64,000 bases of DNA. Origin: Ephydatia muelleri. Taxonomy: Eukaryota > Porifera > Demospongiae > Spongillida > Spongillidae. A program made the translations under genes and the position numbers. The stretch covers positions 2,215,618 to 2,279,617 of the forward strand of contig JABACO010000008.1 in assembly GCA_013339895.1 (NCBI GenBank), read 5' to 3'. Below are positions 11,060-21,560 of the stretch, piece by piece. Below the pieces are notes generated by a model. That model was given only the letters and a program-made list of their open reading frames with translations. It did not search any database and was not told the DNA's origin. Position 1 is the first letter of the stretch, and every line of letters begins with the position of its first letter.

Positions 11060-14000
11060 TTCCGCTCGTGTCTAGAGGCCCAAGAATTTATCACTGCCGT
11101 TTCGAGTGAGCATGTACCCATCATTGAAGGAAAGCTGGATGCTAGCAATGCAAAACTTACGGTAGATTCAGGTTCATCCGTTTCCTTAGTAGAGAAAGCG
11201 TGCTTTCCTTTGGCGTGTTTAATCCTGAGAAGACAACAGTCGCTTCGTACAGCAGATGGACACGGGATGAGTATAGTTGGAATGGTCAGACTTAAAGTGC
11301 AATTGGGGTCTTATACAACTGAACACGAACTCTTGGTAGCTGAACACTTGTTAATGCCTGTTATTCTGGGAGTGGACTTCCTTCTAGCACGCTGTCACAG
11401 TGGTTTTTTATCAGAGCCTAGTATGCATACGAATTGGAAAGGAAGTCATCCATACAGTTGGCAGGCAGGACAAGGCCAATATGTGCTATGCCGTTTCTAC
11501 CAGGAGTAATCCAGAGGGGTGGATGAATGTGCTGTACCAAGATTTGGTGAAGTGCCATCATATGACATCCCATCATGCCCAGCAGAACTGCAGGCCATGG
11601 TTGACGAGTACAGACAACTATTGTCAACAGTTCCTGGTTCCACAGATCTTGCTCACCATACCATTCCTGCAGCTAGCAACCCTCCAGTCCGTGTTCCTCC
11701 ACGTCGCATACCAGCCCAGTACAGAGAGGAAATAGAACATCAATTGCAGGAGATGCTAGATCGCAACATCATCAGAGTGAGCAGCAGTCCATGGCTAGCA
11801 CCTGCAGTGTACGTGCCCAAGAAAAGTGGTGAACTTAGAATTTGCATCGACTACAGGGAGCTGAACAAGAGGACGATGAAATATGCATACCCACTTCCAC
11901 TACACCTGATGAAGTACATAACAGACTTGTGGGGGCCTACATATTCTCAAAACTGGATCTGCAATCAGGCTACTGGCAGCTTCCAGTGCCAAGAAGGTGC
12001 AAGAAGAAGATCATTTGAAGACCGCCTTTTGTCCAGGCCCAGGCATGGGACTGTATGAGTTTTGTAGGATGCCCTTTGGTGTTACTGGTGGACCGAGTTC
12101 TTTTCAGTGGCTAATGGATAAAATGCTTCATGGCCTTTCCTTTGTCACCAGCTACATAGACGATGTTCTAATTCACTCCAATTCTATGGAACTTCACCAA
12201 TCTCATCTACGTCTTGTGTTCAATCGCTTAGCGAAGGCAGGCCTGACATTGAAGGGTTCAAAGTGTAAAATTGGACTTGACAAGATGCAATACTTGGGTC
12301 ATATCTTCTCCAAAGATGGTATGGCTCCAGATACAGACAAGATCGCTGTTGTGCAGAACTGGCCTACACCAACAGATGTCACAGAGGTACGGCAGTTTCT
12401 GGGGTTAGCATCATACTACCGATGATATGTCAAAAACTTTGCAGATATCGCAGCTCCTCTTCATCATCTCACACAAAAAGCAGTGGAATTCAAATGGGAG
12501 GAGAACTGTCAGCAATCATTTCAGGTGTTGAAAGATGCGTTGACTCAAGTGCCTGTCTTATGTTATCCCTGCTTCAAGAAAGGATTCACCCTACAGACAG
12601 ATGCCAGTGCAGTAGGGATAGGAGCAGTGCTGGAGCAGGAAGGCCACGTGATTGCTTATGCCAGCCGCAGTCTAACCCTACCCAAAAGACAGTACAGTGT
12701 CATTGAACGGGAATGCCTGGCTGTTGTCTTTGCAGTCAAACACTTCAGGCACTACTTACTGGGACGACCATTCAGCCTACACACTGATCATCAGCCCCTA
12801 CAGTGGCTTTCGCTCAGAAGATGGAGGGCAGGTTGTGCAGATGGGCTCTTGCTCTTCAAGAGTTTGATTTTGAGATCAAATACAGGCGAGGATCATCAAA
12901 TGCCAATGCAGATGCTCTGTCCCGTGTACCTGCAATACAAATAGAAACAAGTGAATTATGCTCCGCTACACTGATAACCTCAGAACTAACCACGCACAGG
13001 ATCCTAGAAGAACATCAGAGGGATGCTGTACTGCAGCAAATAATCCAACACCTTACGTCACGGAATAGTACCAAAATGGAAGCAGTTCCCATTGAAATGT
13101 TACTCTCAGCTACTGAAGCAGTTACATCTGGTTGATGGTGTCCTGTGTCGCAGATTTGTTCCAGGTCCATTAGAAGAAATTATCACTGTTCCGGTGATGC
13201 CAACTTCACTTCAGGAAGTGGCCCTCCGCAGCTGCCATGACATCATAAATGCAGGTCATCAAGGCACTGAAAGGATCCTAGACAGATTGGAGCAGATGAC
13301 CTACTGGGTTGGAATGGCGAAGGCAACGGAGCTATACTGTCGGAGTTGTAATGCCTGCCAGCAATCGAAACTTCCAATGCCACAAGCAGTACCTATGACT
13401 AATGTTCCAATAGGTCGACCTTGGCAAATGTTAGCTGTTGATGTTTTGGAAGTTCCAATGTCTGGTCATGGATATCGATATCTACTGGTATTTCAAGATT
13501 ATTTCACCAAGTGGGCTGAAGCAGTACCTATGCCTGACCAAACAGCTGAAAGGATAGTTCGAGCACTGATTGATATCTTCTCTTGCTTTGGCATCCCTGA
13601 AATCCTTCACTCTGATCAAGGAAGGAACTTTGAGAGCACAATCTTGAAGAAAACCTGTGCAGCATTTGGTATCGTCAAGTCACGAACTACTTCATAACAT
13701 CCACAAGGAGATGGTATGGTGGAACGTCTTAACATGATTGGGAATGTCAGCTTCCACTCCTGCTATATGCCTATCGTACAGCCCGTCATACATCAACCCA
13801 CCTGAGCCCATTTTTACAGCTAATGGGAAGAGAACCAGTGCTACCAATCATGCCATCACTGGCGGGAGATGATGGGAAGGGTCACGATCCACACAGTTAT
13901 GAACATACCCTGATTGGCAGAACTGAGAGACCTGGTGGAGTGCCATATCACACAGGAAGCACAATGGCAGAAAGCGTTCTATGACAGTACAACTAAAAGT

Positions 14001-14310
14001 AGAACCTTCAATGTTGGAGATGTTGTCTGGCTACACGTGCCAACAGCTGGCAAGCTGGACACGAGATGGGAAGGAGGATGGGCTGTGAAGGAGGTACTGT
14101 CCCCAGTAAATGTTGCAGTTGAACACACCATGACAGCAAGGACTCGTGTGGTGCATGTTAACAGACTCCAGCAATGTATTGTTCGAGGAGAAGTTGAGGC
14201 ACATGGTGAAGAACATGATCAACATGGTGTACCAGTAGCTGACTGGGAGCACCTTGCATTGAACACTTCATCCTCCCGCCTCAACATGAGCAGCAAGCTG
14301 AAGTAGGAAG
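11060..14310 (+). pseudogene. pol region of the first Gypsy element (fossil)
   Basis: Domains in the usual Ty3/Gypsy order: aspartic protease around VDSGSSVSLV (about 11163), reverse transcriptase with YIDDVLIHSNS (about 12152), RNase H with TDASAVGIGAVL (about 12597), integrase HHCC zinc domain (about 13240-13370), integrase core (about 13430-13720) and a GPY/F-like C-terminal module with FNVGDVVWL (about 14010-14190). The region is broken into many open pieces and is not functional. Confidence 0.9.
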
Positions 14311-14388
14311 GCGCTACTTTCAACGTGTTTGGCACCCAGTGTTGAGATACTAAGCTTGGGGTCAAGCTTAAAAGAATGGTGGGACGAA

Positions 14389-14664
14389 TGTAATGTCACT
14401 AAAATCTAGTCTGGGGACTTGTAGCTGACGTAAATAATTATGTTCTGCGCTTGGCGGTACAACTACTGCTGCACAGCTGGTTTGAATGACTGATCCGTGT
14501 CCCGGACCCCTTCGTAATAATAGCAATACAATACTATTGGACGGAGCCAGGCACGACTTTGAAAGACTATTTAAACAGTGATTGTGTATCGATGGGTGTG
14601 TTGTGTGGGTGTATTCTTGACTGCCATTAAGTTTGAGTCGAACTAGCAAGACTAGGGTATTACA
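14389..14664 (+). repeat. 3' LTR of the first Gypsy element
   Basis: 276 bp, TGTAAT...ATTACA, uninterrupted. It starts just after a purine-rich stretch (AAAAGAATGGTGGGACGAA) that would serve as the polypurine tract, and is followed by the ATTC target duplication. Confidence 0.93.
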
Positions 14665-15817
14665 ATTCCATTAAAGGTGTTAACAAAAATTAGTTTTTAC
14701 ACCTTTTCTTGCAGCAGCAACAGAGGTACAAAAGCCTAAACGACAGACGCAGCATTAGATTTGCTATTAGTATTAAGTATTCATCCACTTTAGCATACAA
14801 TGCACTTGGGCATTTTTTTGTGTTGTCTTCAATGCGTTTGTTATGGGACTACACTCATTGGATGAAGTTTGAGCCACGAATGAACTGTGATGCTATCAAG
14901 TCTCTTCTTAAAGAAATGTCTCAAGAAGGATATAATCCCCATAGATTTATGATTTGTCTGTTACTTGATGAGGTTTTAAATTGGATCAGTGTTCAGGAAA
15001 TCTCATTGGTTTCGTTAACTTAGGTGATGTAAACAATGACATTGCAGAATTTGAAGTCTCATGGAAAGATGACTTCAGTTTAAAGAAAGCATCACAAATT
15101 CTTGCTACACACATGTTTGTTGTGATGCTACATGCCATTAAACAGCAATCATTCACCTTTCCTATAGCCCAGTATCCTTCTGCAAATTTGACAGGAAGCT
15201 CACTGTATCCAATTGTGTGGGACACAATTGAAGCCATTGAACTAAATGATATACATGTTGTGTCCATCACAAGCGATAGTATTAGTTTAAATTGTAACTT
15301 TTATGTATTAAGTGCTGACATCCCATACAAAGTTGAAAACCCTATAGAGCATTGCAATACATATATTTTTTTAGTGATGCTCCTTGAACTGATATACCAA
15401 TTCATTTGCTCATTCTAGAAGCCGTACATTAAAGGTAAAATATATAATACACTAAATCAATGCACATGTACTACCACCTCCTCTGCAAGTACCAACACTC
15501 CCCCCCACAGGAGCAGCCAGGGACAATATAACAGACCACCAAGTGGTGGTTCTGGTTGCACTGGTTGTGGTGGCAGTGTTGGCAGGCTTGCTAATGGAGG
15601 TGGACCTACAAGAGCAAAGTGCTAGATGTACAATAAAATGATTTCTGTACTGATGCAGAAAGATGGGAAATTTCTATGTTGGCAGCATATCATACATTTG
15701 TACAATTTAGAGGTTAATCCCATTCATCCCGGTGTCAAACTATGTCCAAGACTAACACTGAAAGATCGCATCTGGCTCACATCTTTCTCGAAAATGAGAG
15801 CCAACCTGGCAGCACAA

Positions 15818-16113
15818 GTATGTCATCCACATGTTTGCATGTATGAATATGGAAGGTGTGTGTATTCTTTGTTTTCCATTCACATGATTGTGTAGTACCG
15901 GCCCCAACTCAAGGTCACAAGTGGGAAACAATCTTATCTCAAATCACATACACAACACATATATAGCATCTCTGAATGATGTACATGATAGCTGGTCTGA
16001 AAGAGTGATCCTAACCGACAGCTGGTCTGAAAGAGTGATCCTAACCGACAGCTGGTCTGTAAGAGTGATAACCAATAGGTTGTTTGGGATTGTCAACCAA
16101 TCAGATACCTATG
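15818..16113 (+). other. Short tandem repeat and flank
   Basis: Two perfect 30-bp units (15991-16020 and 16021-16050), beginning GCTGGTCTGAAAGAGTGATC, and a third diverged unit to about 16080. No gene is seen. Confidence 0.8.
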
Positions 16114-16984
16114 CAGTGGCGGATCCAGGGGGGGGTCTAAGGGGTCTAAAGACCCCCCCCTCGGCCCGACCAGCTATGAATAAATTAACTTATGAATACT
16201 TAATTACATGATTGACGAGTTGAAAAACGAAGCGTTTAGTGAACGCGAGTGAACTGATTAGCATTCGACCCAAAGTGTGTGTGAGTGTGTGTGTGTGTGG
16301 GGGGGGTCTAAAGCCAAGGCCCTCCAAGCGTGTTTAATTAGTATTACTGCTGCGCGATGGAATGGTGCGATCAAGAAGTAAAGGTCGGCATACACGGGGC
16401 GACTTCCTGCCGACTTGTCGCATGCAACTCGAATGAATATGCATGGGTAAAAGTTCCGTAATTGTTTAGTTTACTGGTTTGCGGAACATTTGTCCATATT
16501 CATTTGAGTTGCATGCGACAAATCGGCAGGAAGTCGCCCCGTGTATGCCGGCCTTAAGCGATCAAAAGAAGATAGTTTACCTGGTAAAGCTAAATCAAGT
16601 AGGTATATAATACTATTAACGGTAAAACGTGTGTGTCGTTTAGACCAGAATACAGTCACAATGGCTTTGCGTAGAGTTTTCTATTCGCTATCCTTATAAG
16701 ACCACGTTGACTCACGCAGGCTTCTACGCGCGTATATTAATCAATTCCCCCTTGCTAGCTATCAATATTGAATACACTTTAAAAGTATGCTTATTTTCAT
16801 GCTAAATGAACGCAAAAGTGAAAAAGCGGCTGGGGCTTCGCCCCAGCCCCCACTGGGGGAGCTTACAGCGCTCCCCCAGACCCCCTAGCTGTTACGGGAG
16901 GGGGCACGCCCCCTCCCGTACCCACCCTCGCTTGTGAATATAGTTATTAGACCGCCACTTCCAGAAATCCTGGATCCGCCGCTG
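16114..16984. mobile_element. Non-autonomous terminal-inverted-repeat element (CAGTGGCGGATCCAGG type)
   Basis: The ends are CAGTGGCGGATCCAGG and the complement of CAGCGGCGGATCCAGG, flanked by a 5-bp duplication CTATG (16109-16113 and 16985-16989). There is no coding capacity. The interior contains a GT/G-rich tract, a nested inverted repeat (16381-16556) and G/C-rich hairpins near 16827-16920. The CAG...CTG ends recall hAT-type MITEs, but the duplication I see is 5 bp and not 8, so the superfamily is left open. Confidence 0.8.
16381..16556. repeat. Nested inverted repeat inside the 16.1-kb element
   Basis: The arms of about 75-80 bp begin GGTCGGCATACACGGGGCGA on the left and end with the near-complement on the right. 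They are separated by a short AT-rich centre near 16463-16475. It is probably a separate fold-back insertion. Confidence 0.85.
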
Positions 16985-16989
16985 CTATG

Positions 16990-17709
16990 AGTCACTGATA
17001 TTAAATACATCACCCTTTTAAAATTAGCTTGTCCTCGATCAAGCTGCTCACAGCCGATCAGGAGGTCTTCTCTGACAAAGAGGGTATCGCCTTTCCTCCT
17101 CTCCAACCATTGGTGGTTGTTCTAACAGTGGTTGTGCAGCATCTGGTAAAGGAGGCTGAAGAGTTACCACCGGTAATAATGCTCTATGATGATCAGCGGA
17201 TTTATGTAGCCCTAATTCGATTTTATACATTCCTACAAAACTATTATATATTACGTAATATAAATCAAGGCACATCTATCAAGATATGGTAAGAGTTTAA
17301 ATCAATCGATAAATTGTTCAGACAAGACTGGAATAGAGGGGGTTAAACTGGTAGAAGAGGTACATGTTTATCAGCGCCTTGAAGATCAACTCCTTCAGAA
17401 ACAATTCATGCTATCAGGTTATCTTCCAGTGACAGCACCCACTTGCAGCAGCTTCAGAGCTGATCTGGTACATCAAAGCAACAGTGTAATTACTGTGTTC
17501 TATACTAGTTCAACGCTGCTAACTTCTGACCAGTCGCTATTCATGACTCGTGAATAATTCATGCAAAACGAGATCTTTTCACCGAATTACGATAGATTCC
17601 GATTCATGTAATAATTAATAATCCTTGGGCAATGCGCGGGAGATCGCATGCAAAAGTAAGGTTCTGTGTCGCAAGAGTCGTATTGTGGCCCGCTTGCATA
17701 TATGTAAAA

Positions 17710-17756
<47 letters not shown>

Positions 17757-17774
17757 GTGTGTGTTGTGTGTGCA

Positions 17775-17820
<46 letters not shown>

Positions 17821-18089
17821 CGCGGCAGGGGCGGGCAGGAAATGAATGAGGGGGTGTTCGTTATGAATTATTGATGAGGGAAGGTGTGGGCACTACCAGC
17901 AGCTAGGGGGTATAATGGAGCGCTGTAACCTCCTCCATTGGGGTCTGGGGCTCTGCCCCAGAAGCTAGCGCGGTTTAGATGTAATTGAAACCGCCATAAA
18001 TCGTGATTTGTGCAATTTTAAGATGCATTTAAACTATAGTCAGTCCTACGAGGTTAGTTGATTTAGAAAGTAATGCATGTATATAATTT
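16990..18089. other. No gene recognised; simple repeats and element scraps
   Basis: Open frames at 17029-17292 and around 17335-17500 have some coding-like composition but no domain I know. A GT microsatellite lies at 17712-17823. Positions 17880-17970 hold a scrap related to the G/C-rich hairpin part of the 16.1-kb element (GGGTCTGGGGCTCTGCCCCAG), with a similar scrap at 50045-50115. Confidence 0.5.
17712..17823 (+). repeat. (GT)n microsatellite
   Basis: About 110 bp of GT/TG dinucleotides with short interruptions, ending in a GCGCGCGC tract. It produces spurious open frames on both strands. Confidence 0.95.
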
Positions 18090-19292
18090 CTATGTGTCGC
18101 GCATGCGCGCCCATACATTTTTAGCTGTTTCATCTATATAGGTCATCAGCAGCCCAATCAATTTTAGTACCAGTTGATTGGAGACTATTACAAGTGATGG
18201 CCTTCCTCTTTTAACTCCTCTTCTACTCCCTTCAGATTGTTCAGCAGGATAGTTTCGTTGACCAATCTTTTGGTATACCAATTTAATTTGACCAACAACT
18301 AGGACTTCTGACAGTAACAAAAGTCCACCTGTGTATTGAGCAACAAGTCTGGCTTGCACTGCCTCTGCAGACACTTTATGCTGGCTTTTAACTATGCTTC
18401 CCTCTACAGCCTGTCCCAAACCTTCCTGCCAGCATTGTGTAATAAATTCTTCAACTCTTTTGCTCAGCTGTGGATGTTGATTTTTTGTACAATGTGCCCA
18501 ACCTAAATGAAAATCTCCTTCAAATGAGGCATACACTGACACCTCATCGATTCTTACAGTTGTAATCATGATTTCTGACTGACCATCCAGGGTGAAGTCT
18601 CGAGTTGCCAAGACTTTATCTGCATAATGCAGTGCAGTACTATTGGCATTACTTTGCCTTGTAGAACCTTTACATTTGTGTTTCTTTTTGAAATGAGCAC
18701 TTTTAAAATGACGATGGCAGAGCTGACATTGTGGGAAAATGCTGCATATCTCTTTAATAGCTTCCATCTTGGTGCAATTCATTTCCTCTTTTTTCAGTTG
18801 TCGTTTGCTCTTCTTAGCAGGAGTCCTGGTATACTGAGAACGTGCCCTAGTAGTATGCCTCTCAGAACTCATATTATGAAACTGAACTTTGCATCCACTA
18901 AAATTGGTCCCTGGATTATCAAATGGGTCTTGCTCATAAGAGAAACAGGGGGCAGTGGTCAATATCTTGATGAGAGATGGTACAGACTGCCCTAAGTTGT
19001 GGAAAAATGAAACTGTAGGATTACTGGAATGATGACTGTATGTAGCAGCTAAAAAGGTCGAGATGCCATTAATTGGGGCTACTTTGGCAGTCATAAATGG
19101 TGGATCATACTTTGGTTTGACAAGAAGCACTGTGGTATTTTTGACACATTTGGTGCTTAATGCAATTGCAAAGTTGTTTTGGTGTTGATAATTTCTTCCC
19201 CCTTCTCCTTCAGAAATGTAGGCCTCAACTCTTGATTGCTGGTGTGAGAAATGAGAATCACATATGTCCTTACCAGCTGCTGATTGATTCAT
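18090..19292 (-). CDS. C-terminal part of an uncharacterised transposase-like family protein
   Basis: A 400-codon open frame from the first ATG (19290-19292); the true exon may start upstream. N-terminal NQSAAGKDICD, followed by SRVEAYISEG, matches a large, uncharacterised animal family I have seen in cnidarian and sponge protein sets. A C2H2-like finger CQLCHRHFKSAHFKKKHKC sits near residue 205. The C-terminal part has GWAHCTKNQHPQLS, then KVSAEAVQARL and VGQIKLVYQKIGQ, again family blocks. In this family the block lies downstream of D-containing motifs that resemble a DDE nuclease. Here those are found in separate open pieces further along the minus strand (19.38-19.98 kb). The function is not established. 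The long intact frame is striking beside its broken partners. Confidence 0.6.
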   Translation of the reverse strand: MNQSAAGKDICDSHFSHQQSRVEAYISEGEGGRNYQHQNNFAIALSTKCVKNTTVLLVKPKYDPPFMTAKVAPINGISTFLAATYSHHSSNPTVSFFHNLGQSVPSLIKILTTAPCFSYEQDPFDNPGTNFSGCKVQFHNMSSERHTTRARSQYTRTPAKKSKRQLKKEEMNCTKMEAIKEICSIFPQCQLCHRHFKSAHFKKKHKCKGSTRQSNANSTALHYADKVLATRDFTLDGQSEIMITTVRIDEVSVYASFEGDFHLGWAHCTKNQHPQLSKRVEEFITQCWQEGLGQAVEGSIVKSQHKVSAEAVQARLVAQYTGGLLLLSEVLVVGQIKLVYQKIGQRNYPAEQSEGSRRGVKRGRPSLVIVSNQLVLKLIGLLMTYIDETAKNVWARMRDT

Positions 19293-21560
19293 TGTGATAA
19301 TATGCAATGAGGTTCATTCCACATGCACTAACTAACAGCTTGGTGTATGAACATTTTTGTGACCTTTCCAGCAAAATTCTTGGCATTGTCACTTTTAAAA
19401 ATGACTCATCTTAAGTGAGGAAAGTGATGAAAGAAAATCATACTCTTCCTCTTGTTCACAATCATGGTAACCATCAGGCTCAATATTTATCTTATAGTTC
19501 TCTTTGCACTGTTCACATTCTTCTGTACCTCCTTCCACATGATCAACCTGTTTTGTATCAACACCATTATGGTCTTCAGTAGTGGCTGCAGTTGCAAATT
19601 GCTCTGGATCCAACTCATGTATTGGTTCTGTTGCGGCTGCAGGTTTCACATATGCCCCCATCCCAAACCACTGCATCCTCTTTTTACCGTAATATGCATC
19701 CCCACCTTCTCAAAAACCTCTGGTCCAGAACTTCTATTTAAAATCAAAAATTATATACACTGTGTCCCCTTCCATATTATGTCTTGCCTTCCTCATGAGG
19801 TACTGCTGTTGCATATCATGTATCACATGACACATGTACCAGAACATTCGTCTTTCACATTGAAATATGGTTACAAGTATATCAGCAAGAACAGTCAATT
19901 TTTTGTATTGCAGTCCACCTGAGATGATCATAAAAGAGAAAAGGGCAACGGCATGCTTCACATTGAAGTTGCCCACATGACTCAGTGTGATTTTTTGTGC
20001 ATGTGCTATATTCCTTCTCAGTATCTAAGCTGTATTGTGGCAAGTGAGTAGTAGCAGTTCTAGTGTCAACTTTGAGACATTTTCTTGAATTTTTTGCAAA
20101 GATCCAATTGTCGTTTCACCAATTCAATGAGCTCTTTTTGATTGGCATTAGAACTTTCATTGAGATCAAGAGGCAAGTTGGAAATTGTTTTATACAGCCA
20201 AAATACTTCCTTCTCCTGCTCATGAACATGCAGTTTCTCTGGTACTGATTGATGCTGGTTACCAAAACTGGAATCATATGGATACTTGACACCTTCTAGA
20301 ACATGTTACGCATAAGTATAAGACAAAAAAGTAAATACAGTTGATTTTTGCTGATACAGTTGCAACCGCAGTGATTGGTCTGCATCGGATGCAGGGTCAA
20401 CAGTATCAATTATTTTCTCCACAATCTCAAAATTATCAGGATGAACATTGAACTTGATATAGTCAATTCCAGCTCTGCTGGCCCTACTTCCTGTTTCCAC
20501 CACTGATTTCTCTTGTGATGGTATAAAAGAGAGACTTCTTCATGCAAGGTATGTCAGCTGAAAATTGAGAACTGTGTTTTGATAGATAGTCATTGAAAAT
20601 TTCTTCTACATCTCTTTTCAGCACCAGAGATTTCATCACTGCAATATTATCAATAGCAGTCTGTTTCAATGATAACAGCGAGCACTTTCTTGGTAGCCAC
20701 GAAAGTCTTGAAATGTTGTCATTTGAGTACATTGTATCAACTACTAGTTTCACAACTTCGTCCATCATTCTGTGTTGACTAATCACTCTTGGTGGTAGCT
20801 CAAGACCTCTATGGAGGTAAGCAGAATCAACCTTTGCTTGAAAAAGCATGGAACATATATGGCCATCTGAATGTTTAGTCCCATTTTCAGACAATAATTG
20901 CTGCCAAGAGTCCATTAAGATGGGCAAGGAAACAACGAGCTGGGATGGTTGTTTGGGGCCCACATTTATTTGCCAATATTATAATGCTATTTGCTATTTT
21001 TAGCAAATTTTCAGATGGGTCCTCAATATAAGACAGAGTTTCAACTTCAAACCCATTATCAACACCTGCCACTGGAATTCTGAAAATCTTTTATGGCTGT
21101 TGGCGGCAAGTTCAAAGATGGCAACAGTAATTTTATTAATCCAAGGACACCTTTTCTAAAGACTCTCTCAACAGTGCAAAATTCCTTATCATCTATATCA
21201 TTCCTATTCCTCACTTTCATTCTTGACTTCATGGATAGAAGATTATTGATATCACCATATGCCTCCTCATGATCATGAGTTTGTAAACGTTCAAAATGTT
21301 AGATTTTGAAGCAATCTGATCAGTTGGCAGAGCTGAAATCCTTTCTTCGGGTACCATGTCGTCTAAACATGTAGGTCGAGAGCTCTATACTCGTTTTGGC
21401 ATTCAGGCTGTTTATAACCCACCACGCCATGCTTCCGTGGACGCCCTAAAAGTTTAGGACAATTACAACAGGCACTGCAAATTCCAGAATTGCATCTTCC
21501 ACATGCAGCCTTTTTGTGAGTACGCCATATTGGATCCTCCCCCCAAAGTCAACCGCAAAA
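19293..21560 (-). pseudogene. Upstream pieces of the same uncharacterised transposase-like gene
   Basis: Read on the minus strand, the pieces run in family order. A Cys-rich cluster CGRCNSGICSACCNCPK with GRPRKHG is at about 21520-21425. Helical middle regions are at 21072-20887, 20963-20484 and 20503-20306. VKHAVALFSFMI and MEGDTVYIIFDFK (candidate first Asp) are at 19976-19734. YYGKKRMQWFGMGAYVKP is near 19707-19650. KSDNAKNFAGK (candidate second Asp) is at about 19396-19364. Frames change repeatedly and stops intervene, for instance just after FIHQAVS, so this part is decayed or has small introns I could not place. No terminal repeats were found. Confidence 0.5.

Larger units (their letters stand above)
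7852..14664 (+). mobile_element. Ty3/Gypsy LTR retrotransposon fossil, broken
   Basis: A full-length but decayed Gypsy element, with gag and pol in the usual order and LTRs beginning TGTAAT and ending ATTACA. It is flanked by a 4-bp duplication ATTC (7848-7851 and 14665-14668). Its parts are the 5' LTR (split by another transposon), a primer-binding site for initiator tRNA-Met at 10229, gag with CCHC knuckles, protease, reverse transcriptase, RNase H, integrase and the 3' LTR. It carries roughly ten breaks and looks inactive. The two LTRs differ by about 2 percent plus a few small indels, which suggests a moderately young insertion. It sits inside the P-type transposase gene. Confidence 0.93.
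7189..15817 (+). pseudogene. Decayed P-element-type (THAP9-like) DNA transposase, split by a nested Gypsy element
   Basis: This is a cut-and-paste transposase of the P superfamily, now broken. The pieces on both sides of the retroelement belong together. The left part (7189-7521 and about 7694-7851) has a coiled segment ending in FEELVDDS. The right part resumes at an exon after TTTTCTTGCAG at about 14714 and carries the family blocks SLNDRRSIRFAISIKYSS, AYNALG, LLWDYTHWMKFEP and GNLIGFVNLGDVNND (14982-15030). A further exon at about 15640-15815 has WQHIIHLYN and LTSFSKMRANLAAQ, followed by a GTATGT donor. Frame changes near 14975 and near 15367 (at the expected FFSDAP motif), and weak conservation of the left part, show decay. 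No THAP domain or terminal repeats were identified. The insertion lies at the 3' end of an exon. Confidence 0.8.

Noticed and set aside
17587-17874. Open frames on both strands reading VCVCVC and HTHTHT
   Set aside because: Translations of the GT microsatellite.
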